This document shows, piece by piece, positions 55,415 through 64,000 of a stretch of DNA of 64,000 bases (position 1 is the first letter of the stretch; each line of letters starts with the position of its first letter). Source of the DNA: Zopfochytrium polystomum (taxonomy: Eukaryota > Chytridiomycota > Chytridiomycetes > Chytridiales > Chytridiaceae). The stretch covers positions 1 to 64,000 of the forward strand of contig JAIVFJ010000126.1 of the NCBI GenBank assembly GCA_025765615.1, read 5' to 3'. The notes beneath the pieces were generated by a model. It did not search any database, was not told where the DNA came from, and saw only the letters and a list, made by a program, of their open reading frames with translations. The position numbers were made by a program, and so were the translations under genes.

Positions 55415-57155
55415 TACAGAGGAGGGAAAAAAAGTCTTCAGACACTCCGAATTTTCTGAATTCTCAGACAGAAGCCCATGGCAGAGAACTCCGTCAGTTT
55501 CCAATATTTTGTTAGGAGATTTTGTACACTGATAGGGCACAAGTAGTCAAATACATTAGAGAATTTGATGAGGCATCTGTGGCTCATTCTCCTGATAATA
55601 GGAATTTTACATGAAAATTTTGGAAATGAACTGCCTGTCAATTTTCACTCTTCCTTACAAAGGTTGCAGTACAGGTCATAAACTCTGAAACTCTGCCAAA
55701 ACCCTGCAAGAAATAGGTGCTGGTGCGAGGCTCACAACTGTTGTGCATGTTGGGTTATACTGCATGCACCAGCCAAGTTTAGGAGAATGGCTCCAAAATG
55801 AATAGACTTGCCAAAGCAGTAGCACATCTGCAATCAATACAAAAGGATCAAGTATTATGAATTTTGCCTGATAAAATAGAGAGACATTGCAGAACCCCCA
55901 AAAGTTCTGTCAAGATGTGACAAATGTGGCTCAGGATTGGGTAAAGTATTTTCCGTTCTATATCACAAGCTTCGATGTTCACAAAAAATATGTCCTCCCT
56001 GCAGCAAATCCAAAAGATTAATGGATTGTGATGTGCTGCAATCAGGCTATTTGCCCACCAATTTTGATGGCGAATGGTTGAGAATTGATGAAGTTATTGC
56101 GTGTAAAAGAATTTGAGTGGTGGCTGAAAACACTTGTCACTCAGCTGTACCAACAAGATTCCTGAATCCAGTCTGTCATATATCACAGTACCAACACTTT
56201 GACATATCATAACAAGACACAAGTCAAACACATTGAACCCAATGAAGCCACTCTTATAATCAATGTCTTGAAAATCAGTTTGCCTCAGCCCAAAAGCCAA
56301 ATTCAAGTTGAATGAAATGAAGCTTGATAGCAGGGTTACGCCTGGTTTTATTTGTGAGTCACCTTGTTAACTTAAAGCATAGGGATAGTTTTTGATGGCC
56401 GCATGTTCGTTACTCCTTTATGACTCTTGCTGAGTGAGGATAATGCTCAGCGTAGCCACATGGTCGTCTGTGCAGGGGCTCTCTGGCAATCTTAAGGCAC
56501 CCGGTTCCATCCCGAGAGACGGCATGATACAGTGGTATCTGGCACTGTAGCACTTTGGATTTTCTGCAATGCAAACAGTGCAGCTGGTCAGGTCCAATGT
56601 ACCTTTTTTGTGCATTTTAAGCCTCTAAGCACTTGATTGAAATACTGATGTCCACAAGACTGGCAATGTTTTCTGTTCTTCCTCTCTCCACACATATGAG
56701 AGGGTTCTTGCAAGGTTTGAACCTTTGCTCTCCTTTTTGTTACAAAGGGACTCAGCATGATTTTATTGCACAAATTTCACAGTGGTGCCCATTCTCAAAT
56801 GCTCAGCATGGTGCCATCATATGATGAACTAAACAGCACAAGCGTTTTTTCTCTCAATTGTTGTATCACTTGATGGTGTTTGGAAAAATTCAAGAAAAAT
56901 TTAATTTTTTTTTTTTTTTCTCCTCAATGCAATAGCCATCAATACAACCAGGAATGCGCCTTAAATGGTTACCACGCTTGACTACGAATCAAGAGATTCC
57001 AGTTTCAACCCCTGGCACGCTCGTGCCACTCTGTCTGCAACGGGCAGTTTGTGAGACTTTTCATGGCCTGTGGGTATGGTGTCAGCCTTAATTGACGGTC
57101 AAGTACCCAGTTTTCGGTTGCAGCGGACAGGTCGAAGCACTTCTTAAAAAAGCAA
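55415..57155. other. AT-rich region, possible Tc1-like end and tRNA relic
   Basis: Starts TACAGAGGAGGGAAAAAAAG directly at the LTR edge, resembling the terminal sequence of Tc1-like transposons, but no opposite end or transposase was found. The rest is AT-rich with short frames only. Confidence 0.35.
56958..57025 (+). pseudogene. tRNA-Arg(ACG)-like relic
   Basis: D-arm-like CGCCTTAAATGGTTACCACG, a perfect anticodon stem CTTGA/TCAAG with loop CTACGAA (anticodon ACG) and a degenerate T-arm (CCAG TTTCAACC CCTGG). The acceptor ends do not pair. A short A-rich stretch near 57144 could be the tail of a tRNA-derived SINE. Confidence 0.4.
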
Positions 57156-57227
57156 GGGGCTTTGGTCTAGGGGTATGATTCCTTCTTAGGGTGGAGGAGG
57201 TCCCGGGTTCAAGTCCCGGAAGCCCCC
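57156..57227 (+). tRNA. tRNA-Pro (AGG)
   Basis: A cloverleaf can be drawn: acceptor GGGGCTT/AAGCCCC (7 bp, perfect), A box TGGTCTAGGGG, anticodon stem CCTTC/GGAGG with one G-U and loop TTAGGGT (anticodon AGG), T-arm CCGGG TTCAAGT CCCGG, and discriminator C typical for eukaryotic tRNA-Pro. No intron. No strong T4 terminator follows within 25 bp. Confidence 0.9.
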
Positions 57228-57342
57228 TGTTCCTCTTGTTCCACCCCGTGGGCTTGGATGGTGTGAAGCCACTCAAGTAGAGAACCTTGATAGACTACTG
57301 CCTCGCTGGCTTCTTTGTTGTTGTGAGACTATCCCCACTCCT

Positions 57343-57544
57343 TTTGGACCCTGGGATCCAGGACCTAGAGTGAGGGAAAGCAAATAATAGGGTTAACCCA
57401 ACTTTATTGGGCTGTTGTCTAGGGAGTGTTTTAATCATACTACTCGCCTAGTCCACAAAGTATCACTACTCATCTGTCTAACAGGGGAAGGAATCAACAC
57501 AAAAATGAAGAGGAGTCAGAGGGGCAATCCTGTGAGGATCAGTG
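57343..57544 (+). repeat. Dispersed repeat B, copy 2
   Basis: Matches 10236-10428 with small gaps; shared TTTATTGGGCTGTTGTCTAG and ACTCATCTGTCTA blocks. Confidence 0.7.
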
Positions 57545-58014
57545 CAAAAGTCTTGCGCAAAGCTCCCTAACCCCTGGTGGAAGATGGGTGTCCAACCCTG
57601 GGCAAAAGATGCGCCGTAAGGAAAAGAATGGAACTGGTTGGGAGGCTCAATGACAGAAGGCAGGAAGGCAGGAGTATGAGTGTGACAAGAGGGGTGTATT
57701 TGTTTGTTTGTTTGCGATGACAAACAATGAGGAAGAAAAACACAAAGGGAAGGGTCCACCAGAAAAGAGGAGAAGGAAAAGCGATGGGGTCTTTATCTTG
57801 CAAAGAGCCCTATCTCAAACACAACGAAACCAGTAGGTGGTGATGGGACAGACAGAATTCGACCAAACATCCCTCATTGAGGTGTCACTGGGGTGCTGCA
57901 GAAGGAGTTGTTGTTGCCAGTGACAAGGGGGGGGAAAGAGAGAAGTGAGCAGAACATGTAGGGATTGGAAGGTCACCAGCTGAGAACTTGTGCATTGACC
58001 AACAGGCTTTATCA

Positions 58015-58120
58015 CATGTATAAACAGTCCACTCCGTGAGTGAGTGAGTGGAAGGAGTGAATGAAGTGGAGATGTGTGCTTGTTGGTGGTCCTTCCCCAA
58101 CTTGGAGAGAAAGAGAAAAC
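58015..58120 (+). repeat. Dispersed repeat A, fragment
   Basis: First ~100 bp of repeat A (AGTCCACTCCGTGAGTGAGTG to CTTGGAGAGAAAGAGAAAA), with the final block duplicated at 58140-58165. Confidence 0.7.
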
Positions 58121-58276
58121 TCTGTTAGCGATAACCTCCCCAACTTGGAGAGAAAGAAAAAAAACTAGTAACCTCTTTTTTCTGCCACATATTGCCGCCA
58201 CACCCACATCTTCAAAAAGTCAGGGCGTTTGTCATTTTGGAGGGTCAAAGATTAAAACGAAAGAGCTTTGCATAGA

Positions 58277-58348
58277 TCCTAGGTCGTCCAATGGTTAAGA
58301 TTCCACTCTCTCACTGTGGCGATTGGGGTTCGATCCCCCGCCTGGTAG
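58277..58348 (+). tRNA. tRNA-Glu (CTC), slightly imperfect
   Basis: Acceptor TCCTAGG/CCTGGTA with one mismatch and one G-U; D-arm GTCCAATGGTTAAGAT; anticodon arm CCACT/TGTGG (four pairs) with loop CTCTCAC (anticodon CTC); perfect B box GGTTCGATCC. The two imperfect pairs leave open a recent pseudogene. Confidence 0.7.
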
Positions 58349-58493
58349 ATTTCTGCGGTGGGCCATAGTACAAAGTCAGATGACTAAATCTCCTGTGATA
58401 TGGGTGTGGAATACTTGTAACATTGGGCAAAAGGTGTTTGCTTTCCAAAAGCAAGCAGCGAAGTGGCAGTTGTTCCTGGACTTGCCTTATTAG

Positions 58494-58851
58494 TGTCAGG
58501 AACATTGCAGGACAAGGCAAGGCAAGGCAGAGAAGGAACTGAGAGGAGTGATGATTGTATTGGAAACAATAATTCACTTGAGGGATGGGACAGGTCCCCC
58601 ATCCCCCTTTTATACCTTTTGAGAGTGTTCCTTGTCAAGACTCAAAGAAAGTTCCAGAAAGAGCAATTAGTAATACAATGATACCAATGATACCAATGAC
58701 AACAAGACAAGTCAGGAAAGCAAAGAAGGTTCCAGAAGGTTCCACAAGGTTCCATGAAGGAATGTTCTAGAAGGTTCCAGAAGGTTCCAGAAGGTTCCAT
58801 GAAGGAATGTTCTAGAATGTTCCAGAGGTTTCCAGAGGGTGATTCATAACA
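58494..58851 (-). repeat. 3' LTR of deleted derivative 2
   Basis: 358 bp with TG...CA ends; the pol-derived frame ends inside it at 58812. Confidence 0.92.
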
Positions 58852-60446
58852 TCATCTCCCCCTTTTAGGCCTCTTCTGCAACTTGGTGGGTTCCTGGTCT
58901 TGAACTTGAGCAGAAGGTCTTGGCAGTGAGTGAGGTTTGACTCAGGTTCCCAGGTGTTGTCAGCATCTGAGTAACCTTTCCACTTGACAAGGAACTTGAG
59001 TGTCCTTCCAAACCACTTGGCATCCAAGATTTGTTCAACCTCAAATTCCTCTTCACCTTCTACCTCAACTGGAGGAGGAGGAGGAACAACTCTGCCTGGA
59101 ATGGAATTGGCCACAAACTTCTCCAAAAGGCTGACATGGAAAACTGGGTGGATCTTCATGGATGCAGGGAGATCCAGCTTGAAGGTGACTGGATTGATTT
59201 GCTCCAAGATCTTGAAAGGTCCCAACTTGTGGTTGTCTAGCTTGGGACTTGGTCTTTTGGTCTGCAAGTTCTTCCTTATGCCCGGCCAGTAAAAGTCTCT
59301 GGAAACAAGCTCATATGTCTTGTGCTCTCCTGGGTGTCCAGCTGTTGCTGCATCATGCCTTGTCTTGAGTATCTCAAGTTTTTCCTCTTCTTGGCTGATT
59401 TGAATCTTGTGAGGCTTGGGGTCCTTGGAAATAGCATAGGCCCACACACTGTCAGGAAGCAATGAAAGGTGTGTCTTGGATGGTGGGGTGAAACCATCTC
59501 CCCCTTCAGGTGCAAGGTCTGTCCTTCTGCGCTCATCAGCAGTGGGGCATGAAATCTTGACTGGGAACTGTGATTCTTGAATCTTTGACTGAGGGTTTTG
59601 TTCTTGGCAAAGACTGTGAGCTGTGGAGCTTGAATCTTGAATTTGGACTGTGAACTGTGGTACTTGAATCTTTGACTGTGGGTTCTGTGAACTACAGACT
59701 TGGCCATGACTGTGAGCTCTATGAGCTGTACTGGAATCTTGACTATAAACTGTGAACTGTGAAATTTGAATCTTGGCTGGGATCTGTGAGCTGCAGGCTG
59801 ATACTGGAGCTGTCATTTGTGGTTGACCTTGGATACTAGGCTGAGAACCTTGAATCAGGGACTTGAGAGCATGAGACTTGGAGGCTTGACTTGAGTTTTG
59901 GGTGACTGTTCCAATTGGTGGAGGTTGGACTTGACCAGTGACCCAATCAATGTCAGGGTTCTGGGCTTGCAGCCATGGTAATCCCAGGATGACAGAGAAT
60001 GTGGGTGAGCCAAGATCCAATACTTCCAGGTTGACCATGGATGGTGGAAAGTCTTGGATGTGGAGGTTTAGCTTGGTTTCATGGCTGATTTCCTTGAACA
60101 GAGCATGATTGGCAAAGTGGACCTTGAGGGGTGTGGATTTCTTGATGGTGGGAATGGCACAAGACTTGGCAAGGGTGGCATCAATGATGTTGCAGGATGA
60201 TCCAGAGTCTATAAGGGCCTTGGTTGTGATGGTTGACTTGGGTGAGAGTTGAATCTTGACATCCATGGTGAGTTGGTGGGGCTTGGAATCTGAGGTGTTT
60301 GTGGTGCTGGTGGTGGTGATGAAACAGGGGCAGCTTGGAGGAGGGTCCAGGGAATTGCCCCTCAGTGAGCCTGGACCTGGGAGTTTGGGTGCTTCTTCCT
60401 TGGGCAGTCCTTGACAGCATGCTCCTTGGAGCCACAGTAAAAACAC
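58812..60446 (-). CDS. Internally deleted pol with intact chromodomain
   Basis: A 544-residue frame, -1 relative to gag: protease ([12 protein letters not shown]), Ser/Gln-rich linker, [14 protein letters not shown] junction, the start of the integrase zinc domain ([20 protein letters not shown]), a second junction [18 protein letters not shown] ([16 protein letters not shown]) and a full chromodomain ([20 protein letters not shown] to [14 protein letters not shown]). RT, RNase H and the DDE core are absent. The uninterrupted frame across two deletions suggests selection or very recent origin. The protein could bind chromatin without integrating. Confidence 0.88.
   Translation of the reverse strand: MFLLWLQGACCQGLPKEEAPKLPGPGSLRGNSLDPPPSCPCFITTTSTTNTSDSKPHQLTMDVKIQLSPKSTITTKALIDSGSSCNIIDATLAKSCAIPTIKKSTPLKVHFANHALFKEISHETKLNLHIQDFPPSMVNLEVLDLGSPTFSVILGLPWLQAQNPDIDWVTGQVQPPPIGTVTQNSSQASKSHALKSLIQGSQPSIQGQPQMTAPVSACSSQIPAKIQISQFTVYSQDSSTAHRAHSHGQVCSSQNPQSKIQVPQFTVQIQDSSSTAHSLCQEQNPQSKIQESQFPVKISCPTADERRRTDLAPEGGDGFTPPSKTHLSLLPDSVWAYAISKDPKPHKIQISQEEEKLEILKTRHDAATAGHPGEHKTYELVSRDFYWPGIRKNLQTKRPSPKLDNHKLGPFKILEQINPVTFKLDLPASMKIHPVFHVSLLEKFVANSIPGRVVPPPPPVEVEGEEEFEVEQILDAKWFGRTLKFLVKWKGYSDADNTWEPESNLTHCQDLLLKFKTRNPPSCRRGLKGGDDVMNHPLETSGTF
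60344..60389 (-). promoter_or_regulatory. -1 frameshift signal, derivative 2
   Basis: CCCAAAC at 60389-60383 (reading on the minus strand), spacer TCCCA, stem GGTCCAGG, an 18-nt loop with the gag TGA, stem CCTGGACC. After the slip the next residues are [10 protein letters not shown], matching the pol frame. Confidence 0.75.
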
Positions 60447-61285
60447 AGTCCCTGCTGGGCCCTCCTTGCTTTCTCCTCTTGGCTCAGAGGACCCTTAGGA
60501 AGTGTCTCAACTGCATCCACTTGCATGGGTTCAGGAACTGTAAGAGCTTGAGGAACTGGGGTAGGCCTTGATGTAGTTCCTACTTGTCTTTGCTTCAGCC
60601 TCTTGGAGTAGAGTCTGTTGTCAATCTTGATGGCAAGGAGAATGTACTCTTCCAAGGTCTCAGGGATGTGCAGAGACTGGGAGAGCATGTCTTGGATAGA
60701 CTCATGGAGACCATCATGGTACAGCTCCATCAGAGCTGCATCATTGTATCCAGAGTCTCTGGCTAGTTGCTTGAATTGGTTGGTGTAGGCCACACAAGAT
60801 TGCTTTCCTTGCTTGATATGCTTGAGCTTGGATCTTGCTGTCCAAGATGCGTAGGGGTCACCAAAGGTAGCTTCCAGCCCCTCCCAGAGCTCTTGCAGGG
60901 TGGTGGGTGTGCTTGGGAGAGATCTGTACCATGATTGAGCTTGACCAGACAGGAGGGTGCTTGTGAAAAGAACCTTGACTTGCTCACTGGGAAATCTTGA
61001 AGGTTGGAGAAGGATGACATTCTCCACAGTGGCCATGAAGTTCCTAAGGTCTTTGGCCAGCCCAGTGAACTTGTCAGGGCTGGGAACCTTGGGCTCTCTT
61101 GCTTGGTTGGCTTGAGGCAGGGGAAGAGCTTGATGTTCTTGTTGGTGAAGTTGTTGTTGAAGCTGGTGCTGCTGGTGAAGGACTTGTTCTTGAAGTTGGT
61201 GTGTCTGTCTTGAAAGGGCTTGTAATTGGTCCATCAAGGCTTGGAAGGCAGTTGCATCAGGGAAGGTGTTGTTTGGGTCAGACAT
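60362..61285 (-). CDS. Gag of deleted derivative 2
   Basis: An intact 307-aa Gag beginning [20 protein letters not shown]: Gln-rich coiled N-terminus, capsid core and CX2CX4HX4C knuckle CFYCGSKEHAVKDC. The start lies about 40 bp inside the 5' LTR edge, after the primer-binding site. Confidence 0.93.
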   Translation of the reverse strand: MSDPNNTFPDATAFQALMDQLQALSRQTHQLQEQVLHQQHQLQQQLHQQEHQALPLPQANQAREPKVPSPDKFTGLAKDLRNFMATVENVILLQPSRFPSEQVKVLFTSTLLSGQAQSWYRSLPSTPTTLQELWEGLEATFGDPYASWTARSKLKHIKQGKQSCVAYTNQFKQLARDSGYNDAALMELYHDGLHESIQDMLSQSLHIPETLEEYILLAIKIDNRLYSKRLKQRQVGTTSRPTPVPQALTVPEPMQVDAVETLPKGPLSQEEKARRAQQGLCFYCGSKEHAVKDCPRKKHPNSQVQAH

Positions 61286-61312
61286 GATGGCAGAGAGTAG
61301 TGGGAGAGGGTG

Positions 61313-61323
61313 AAGTGAATTAT
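61313..61323 (-). promoter_or_regulatory. Self-priming primer-binding site
   Basis: Sense ATAATTCACTT, two bases inside the 5' LTR, is an exact 11-nt reverse complement of AAGTGAATTAT in the LTR (61401-61411), which lies about 30 nt after the TATA box where the RNA should begin. The same arrangement is seen in the other two complete elements. Confidence 0.7.
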
Positions 61324-61325
61324 GA

Positions 61326-61683
61326 TGTCAGGAACATTGCAGGACAAGGCAAGGCAAGGCAGAGAAGGAACTGAGAGGAGTGATGATTGTATTGGAAACA
61401 ATAATTCACTTGAGGGATGGGACAGGTCCCCCATCCCCCTTTTATACCTTTTGAGAGTGTTCCTTGTCAAGACTCAAAGAAAGTTCCAGAAAGAGCAATT
61501 AGTAATACAATGATACCAATGATACCAATGACAACAAGACAAGTCAGGAAAGCAAAGAAGGTTCCAGAAGGTTCCACAAGGTTCCATGAAGGAATGTTCT
61601 AGAAGGTTCCAGAAGGTTCCAGAAGGTTCCATGAAGGAATGTTCTAGAATGTTCCAGAGGTTTCCAGAGGGTGATTCATAACA
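61326..61683 (-). repeat. 5' LTR of deleted derivative 2
   Basis: 358 bp. In sense order: GAA/TTC array (61658-61558), TATAAAAGG (around 61446-61438), presumed start at AAGTGAATTAT (61411), then a C/T-rich U5 ending CCTGACA. Confidence 0.92.
61558..61658 (-). promoter_or_regulatory. Heat-shock-element-like array in LTR
   Basis: Alternating GAA and TTC units with 2-nt spacing (GAAccTTCtgGAAccTTC and similar), including a run of seven or eight consecutive units, in U3 about 110 nt upstream of the TATA box. The same array is in every LTR of the family, shorter in the two older copies. Confidence 0.7.
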
Positions 61684-62667
61684 ATTAGGTTTGGACATTT
61701 TGAATTCATCCTGTGGCAGTTTTTCCCCATAGAGCAGCACCAAATCAACATGGAATTGCTGTTGTGCTAGGTAATGTCCTCGCGCAATGAAGTGATCCGA
61801 CAGTTGGGAGGGGGTGGGGGGAAATTTGCATAGTCGGCCCAGACCCTTTCCCCAAATGCTTTTCCGTTTTTATTGGGAACAATCCATCGCCTTTCCTGTT
61901 TTACCAAAAATTTGTACAGAAACGAAAAACCTCTTCCTTTTTTTCCCTTTTTCCTCTTTCTGGTCAGTTGCGTGCGGCCTCCAAACTTTTCACCAACTTT
62001 TCAAGGTATCTTGAAACAGATAAATGCAGCCTCCATTTTACCACCCTGTTGGGCAGTCTGACTCTGGTTTGTAGCAATGTTTTTCTTTCATTGCAACAAT
62101 GACTTTTCAATGGAAGCAGCAATATTCAACATTCCTACCAATTGCAGTATTATGCATTTTTGCACAAAACTGACCGGCAACCACCCATATGCCAGCCAAA
62201 GTGTGCAAAATTTTGTCATAAATAGAACTGCACAGAATTTTTGTAAGTGTGACAAGGTTTCAAACCCATACATATCGTTGATAAATCACTTTTGAATACA
62301 GTAATTAAAGTTAAAGCTCCTCGTCTAAAAAAATTAAAAAACGATTTTCAAAAAGAGAACCAGCCGCTTTCTAGATGCAAAGTTTGTTAAACAATTAATA
62401 TTGTGTTTTTTACTAATATAAAATATCACGATATGTATTAATTTGAAACCTTAAGTGTGACAAGGCACATCCTTAATTGGAGGGAGGGGCCGGTGAGCAA
62501 CCATGTCGCCTCAGCCACCCTCTTCAATCAGAACACGGCTTTCCTGTGGTGTGGTTGAACTTGGGTGAAAAGGACAATGTTTTCAATATTCTGACCAGAA
62601 AGGAAGCGTAACAGAGAGTGCTGATGGGTCCAAAGATGCACAAGGGAGCGCCTGATGTAGGGGTCAG
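61684..62667. other. AT-rich intergenic region
   Basis: No gene, tRNA or repeat of the families above was recognised. Short frames only. Confidence 0.5.
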
Positions 62668-62679
62668 ACCCTTGTGATA

Positions 62680-62952
62680 AGAGCCTAGCTGGGAAAGGGG
62701 GTCTGAGTATCTGTCACTCAAGGGCCCAGGGTTCAAGTCACGACGCCAGCTGTTGAAGACAACAAGAAAGAGTACAGTCTTGAATCACAAGGAGTGGTGC
62801 AGTGGAGATGCCTGACGACCCTGTAAGTCCGTAGTGCATGGGGTGGGTTTGCCGAGGTGATACCTGGACGTAGTCTATAACGGTTCACTGTTGATGGCGC
62901 TTTCTCTTCCCGTCAGCCCTTCGGGGCTGGAACAATATGAAAAAAAAAACAA
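62680..62952 (+). mobile_element. tRNA-derived SINE, copy 3 (best preserved)
   Basis: AGAGCCTAGCTGGG (A-box-like) and GGGTTCAAGTCAC (B box) at tRNA-like spacing, the conserved body, and an A-tail. It is flanked by a perfect 12-bp duplication ACCCTTGTGATA at 62668-62679 and 62953-62964, which defines the ends precisely. Confidence 0.93.
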
Positions 62953-62987
62953 ACCCTTGTGATAGCAGAGACCCTATCTCAGGTTAG

Positions 62988-63026
62988 CTAAAAGTCACAC
63001 GCTCTACCAATTGAGCTAACCAGGAC
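62988..63026 (-). pseudogene. tRNA-Lys(TTT)-like 5' half
   Basis: The minus strand reads GTCCTGGTTAGCTCAATTGG then TAGAGCGTGTGACTTTTAGC: D-arm and anticodon arm start of a tRNA-Lys, then divergence with no T-arm. It lies about 25 bp beyond the SINE target duplication. Confidence 0.5.
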
Positions 63027-63664
63027 AACAAAAAAAGCATGGTTAACGTGAGTGCTGTGATCTTTCCATGTTTCTCCTTGGCCCCCTTGATACAGCTTTT
63101 GTTCAGCAGAATTTCCCCTGTTTCCCTCATTCTAGCTCAGCACTCTTTTAGTAGTGTCTAGTGATGGAGCAACCACAGCTGAACTCAATATTAGGACTCC
63201 CACACCACATTGTGACTACTACCTAACAGTGCGGCAGCGCTCACATAAGTAGGAGGAATGTGACATCTCCTCTATGCTCCACTGATCCACTGATTCATCC
63301 ATCGCTCAGGTCAGGTTCTCGTCTACATCCTTCCGTCTTACGAACAGGCTGTCGATGCAGGATCACGAGATTAGATCTTTCTTCTTTCGCTGCGTTTGGG
63401 GGGTGGGGACCCACGAAACGTAGAGGATGAAAAATCAAACACTTGCATTAGAGAGGAAGAAATCGGGCAACAGTGAGCGAGAAAAAAGAGAAAGGCCTAA
63501 AAGAGATATCAAGTCGGAAATGGAGCACAGACAATCCGGAAAAAAAAAAAAAAAAAAAAAAAAAGGAACCCCCTTCCAAAAACGGTCACACATTGACGCA
63601 AAAAAGAAAAGCCCGCGCCAAATTCGGGGGGAGGGTGAAGAAAAAGGGAGCGGTGGCATCGCGC
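63027..63664. other. Intergenic region
   Basis: No gene is seen. It holds an A-run at 63540-63564 and purine-rich DNA just downstream of the partial gene at the right edge. Confidence 0.5.
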
Positions 63665-63922
63665 CTATCGCACGTTCTTCCTCATCTCCTCGGCGCCGCC
63701 GACCAGCATGCCGAGCTTGATCCCGCTGCTGCCGTACGCGTCGCGCATCAGATTCACCAGCGCCTTGCCGCCGGCCTTTGCGTCCCATCCGTGCCCCGCC
63801 CCGGCGGCTTCGCGCGCGGCTGCGGCGGCGGCGGCGTTGGCGGCGGAAGTGGACCCGCCGGCGGCGAGGCGCGACCAGAAGGCCTTTGCGCTGCCGGCGC
63901 CCGAGGACGGTAGGGCGGTGGG

Positions 63923-63953
<31 letters not shown>

Positions 63954-64000
63954 GTGGGGGCTGCGTCCGCAGCTGCGTCTGGGGACGTGCCGGCGGCGGC
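63665..64000 (-). CDS. 3' end of an unrecognised gene (partial)
   Basis: The minus-strand frame is open from the window edge to TAG at 63667-63665 (111 codons visible). It begins with Ala-rich low complexity, then KAFWSRLAAGG, a second Ala run, and a conserved-looking C-terminus HGWDAKAGGKALVNLMRDAY and GSSGIKLGMLVGGAEEMRKN. The GC content and last-exon look match the other genes of the window. The plus-strand frame across it is a shadow. No family is recognised. Confidence 0.6.

Larger units (their letters stand above)
57228..58276. other. Region between tRNA genes, repeats only
   Basis: Holds repeat B and a fragment of repeat A; no protein gene was recognised. Confidence 0.5.
58494..61683 (-). 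mobile_element. Deleted Gypsy derivative 2 (Gag-protease-chromodomain)
   Basis: A complete 3190-bp minus-strand element with apparently identical 358-bp LTRs (58494-58851 and 61326-61683) and a perfect duplication ATTAG (58489-58493 and 61684-61688). It has the same two internal deletion junctions as derivative 1, but both reading frames are intact through the chromodomain. The LTR has a distinct U5 end (ACATTGCAGGACAAGG on the plus strand), so it is a separate sublineage. Confidence 0.93.

Noticed and set aside
55415..55480. Complete Tc1-like transposon
   Set aside because: Only one end-like sequence is seen; no inverted partner or transposase frame within the next 3 kb.

Overview
This is a gene-moderate, repeat-rich window from a fungal nuclear genome, most likely a zoosporic (chytrid-like) fungus. 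That placement is an inference from several observations: genes split by short GT-AG introns (about 44-153 nt), GC-rich exons with long homopolymeric Asp/Ser/Ala/Gln tracts, an alpha-kinase, a GPI-phospholipase-D-like FG-GAP protein, a Sel1-repeat protein, a NADAR protein, an aspartic protease with a Cys-rich tail, and chromovirus-type Gypsy retrotransposons.

Layout. Positions 1-866 hold the 3' part of an alpha-kinase gene broken by frame changes. 0.9-5 kb is repeat-rich with two weak GC-rich islands. 5.3-8 kb is a DNA transposon with two convergent genes: a DD34E transposase (minus) and a spliced Cys/His-rich protein (plus). 8.6-9.4 kb encodes a two-exon secreted protein. 11.3-16.2 kb carries two tandem minus-strand CorA-like genes; the left copy has lost the exon for the membrane helices. 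17-18.3 kb is a decayed gag-like retroelement relic. 19.1-22.1 kb is an unrecognised three-exon gene. 24.3-28.5 kb carries two tandem minus-strand LEA/DUF3712-like paralogues with identical three-exon architecture, separated by a SINE. 29.9-31.8 kb is an aspartic protease. 35.6-36.2 kb is a NADAR protein. 36.3-39.5 kb is a Sel1-repeat protein, divergent from a twelve-exon GPI-PLD-like gene at 39.9-43.9 kb.

44.3-61.7 kb is a nest of one Gypsy/chromovirus family. A 5'-truncated older plus-strand copy contains two younger minus-strand insertions: a full-length element and a deleted derivative that keeps Gag, protease and tail. A second deleted derivative with the same deletion junctions lies at 58.5-61.7 kb. 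All three complete elements have perfect 5-bp target duplications. The LTRs carry a dense array of heat-shock-element (nGAAn) units upstream of a TATA box. An 11-nt primer-binding site is complementary to the predicted RNA 5' end (Tf1-like self-priming). The gag/pol overlap has a -1 frameshift heptamer followed by an 8-bp stem-loop. This is the most informative system in the window.

Other repeats include three copies of a tRNA-derived SINE, three near-complete copies of a ~400-bp dispersed repeat, a solo LTR, tRNA-Pro(AGG) and tRNA-Glu(CTC) genes, and many homopolymer and microsatellite tracts. The window ends inside the 3' end of an unrecognised minus-strand gene.
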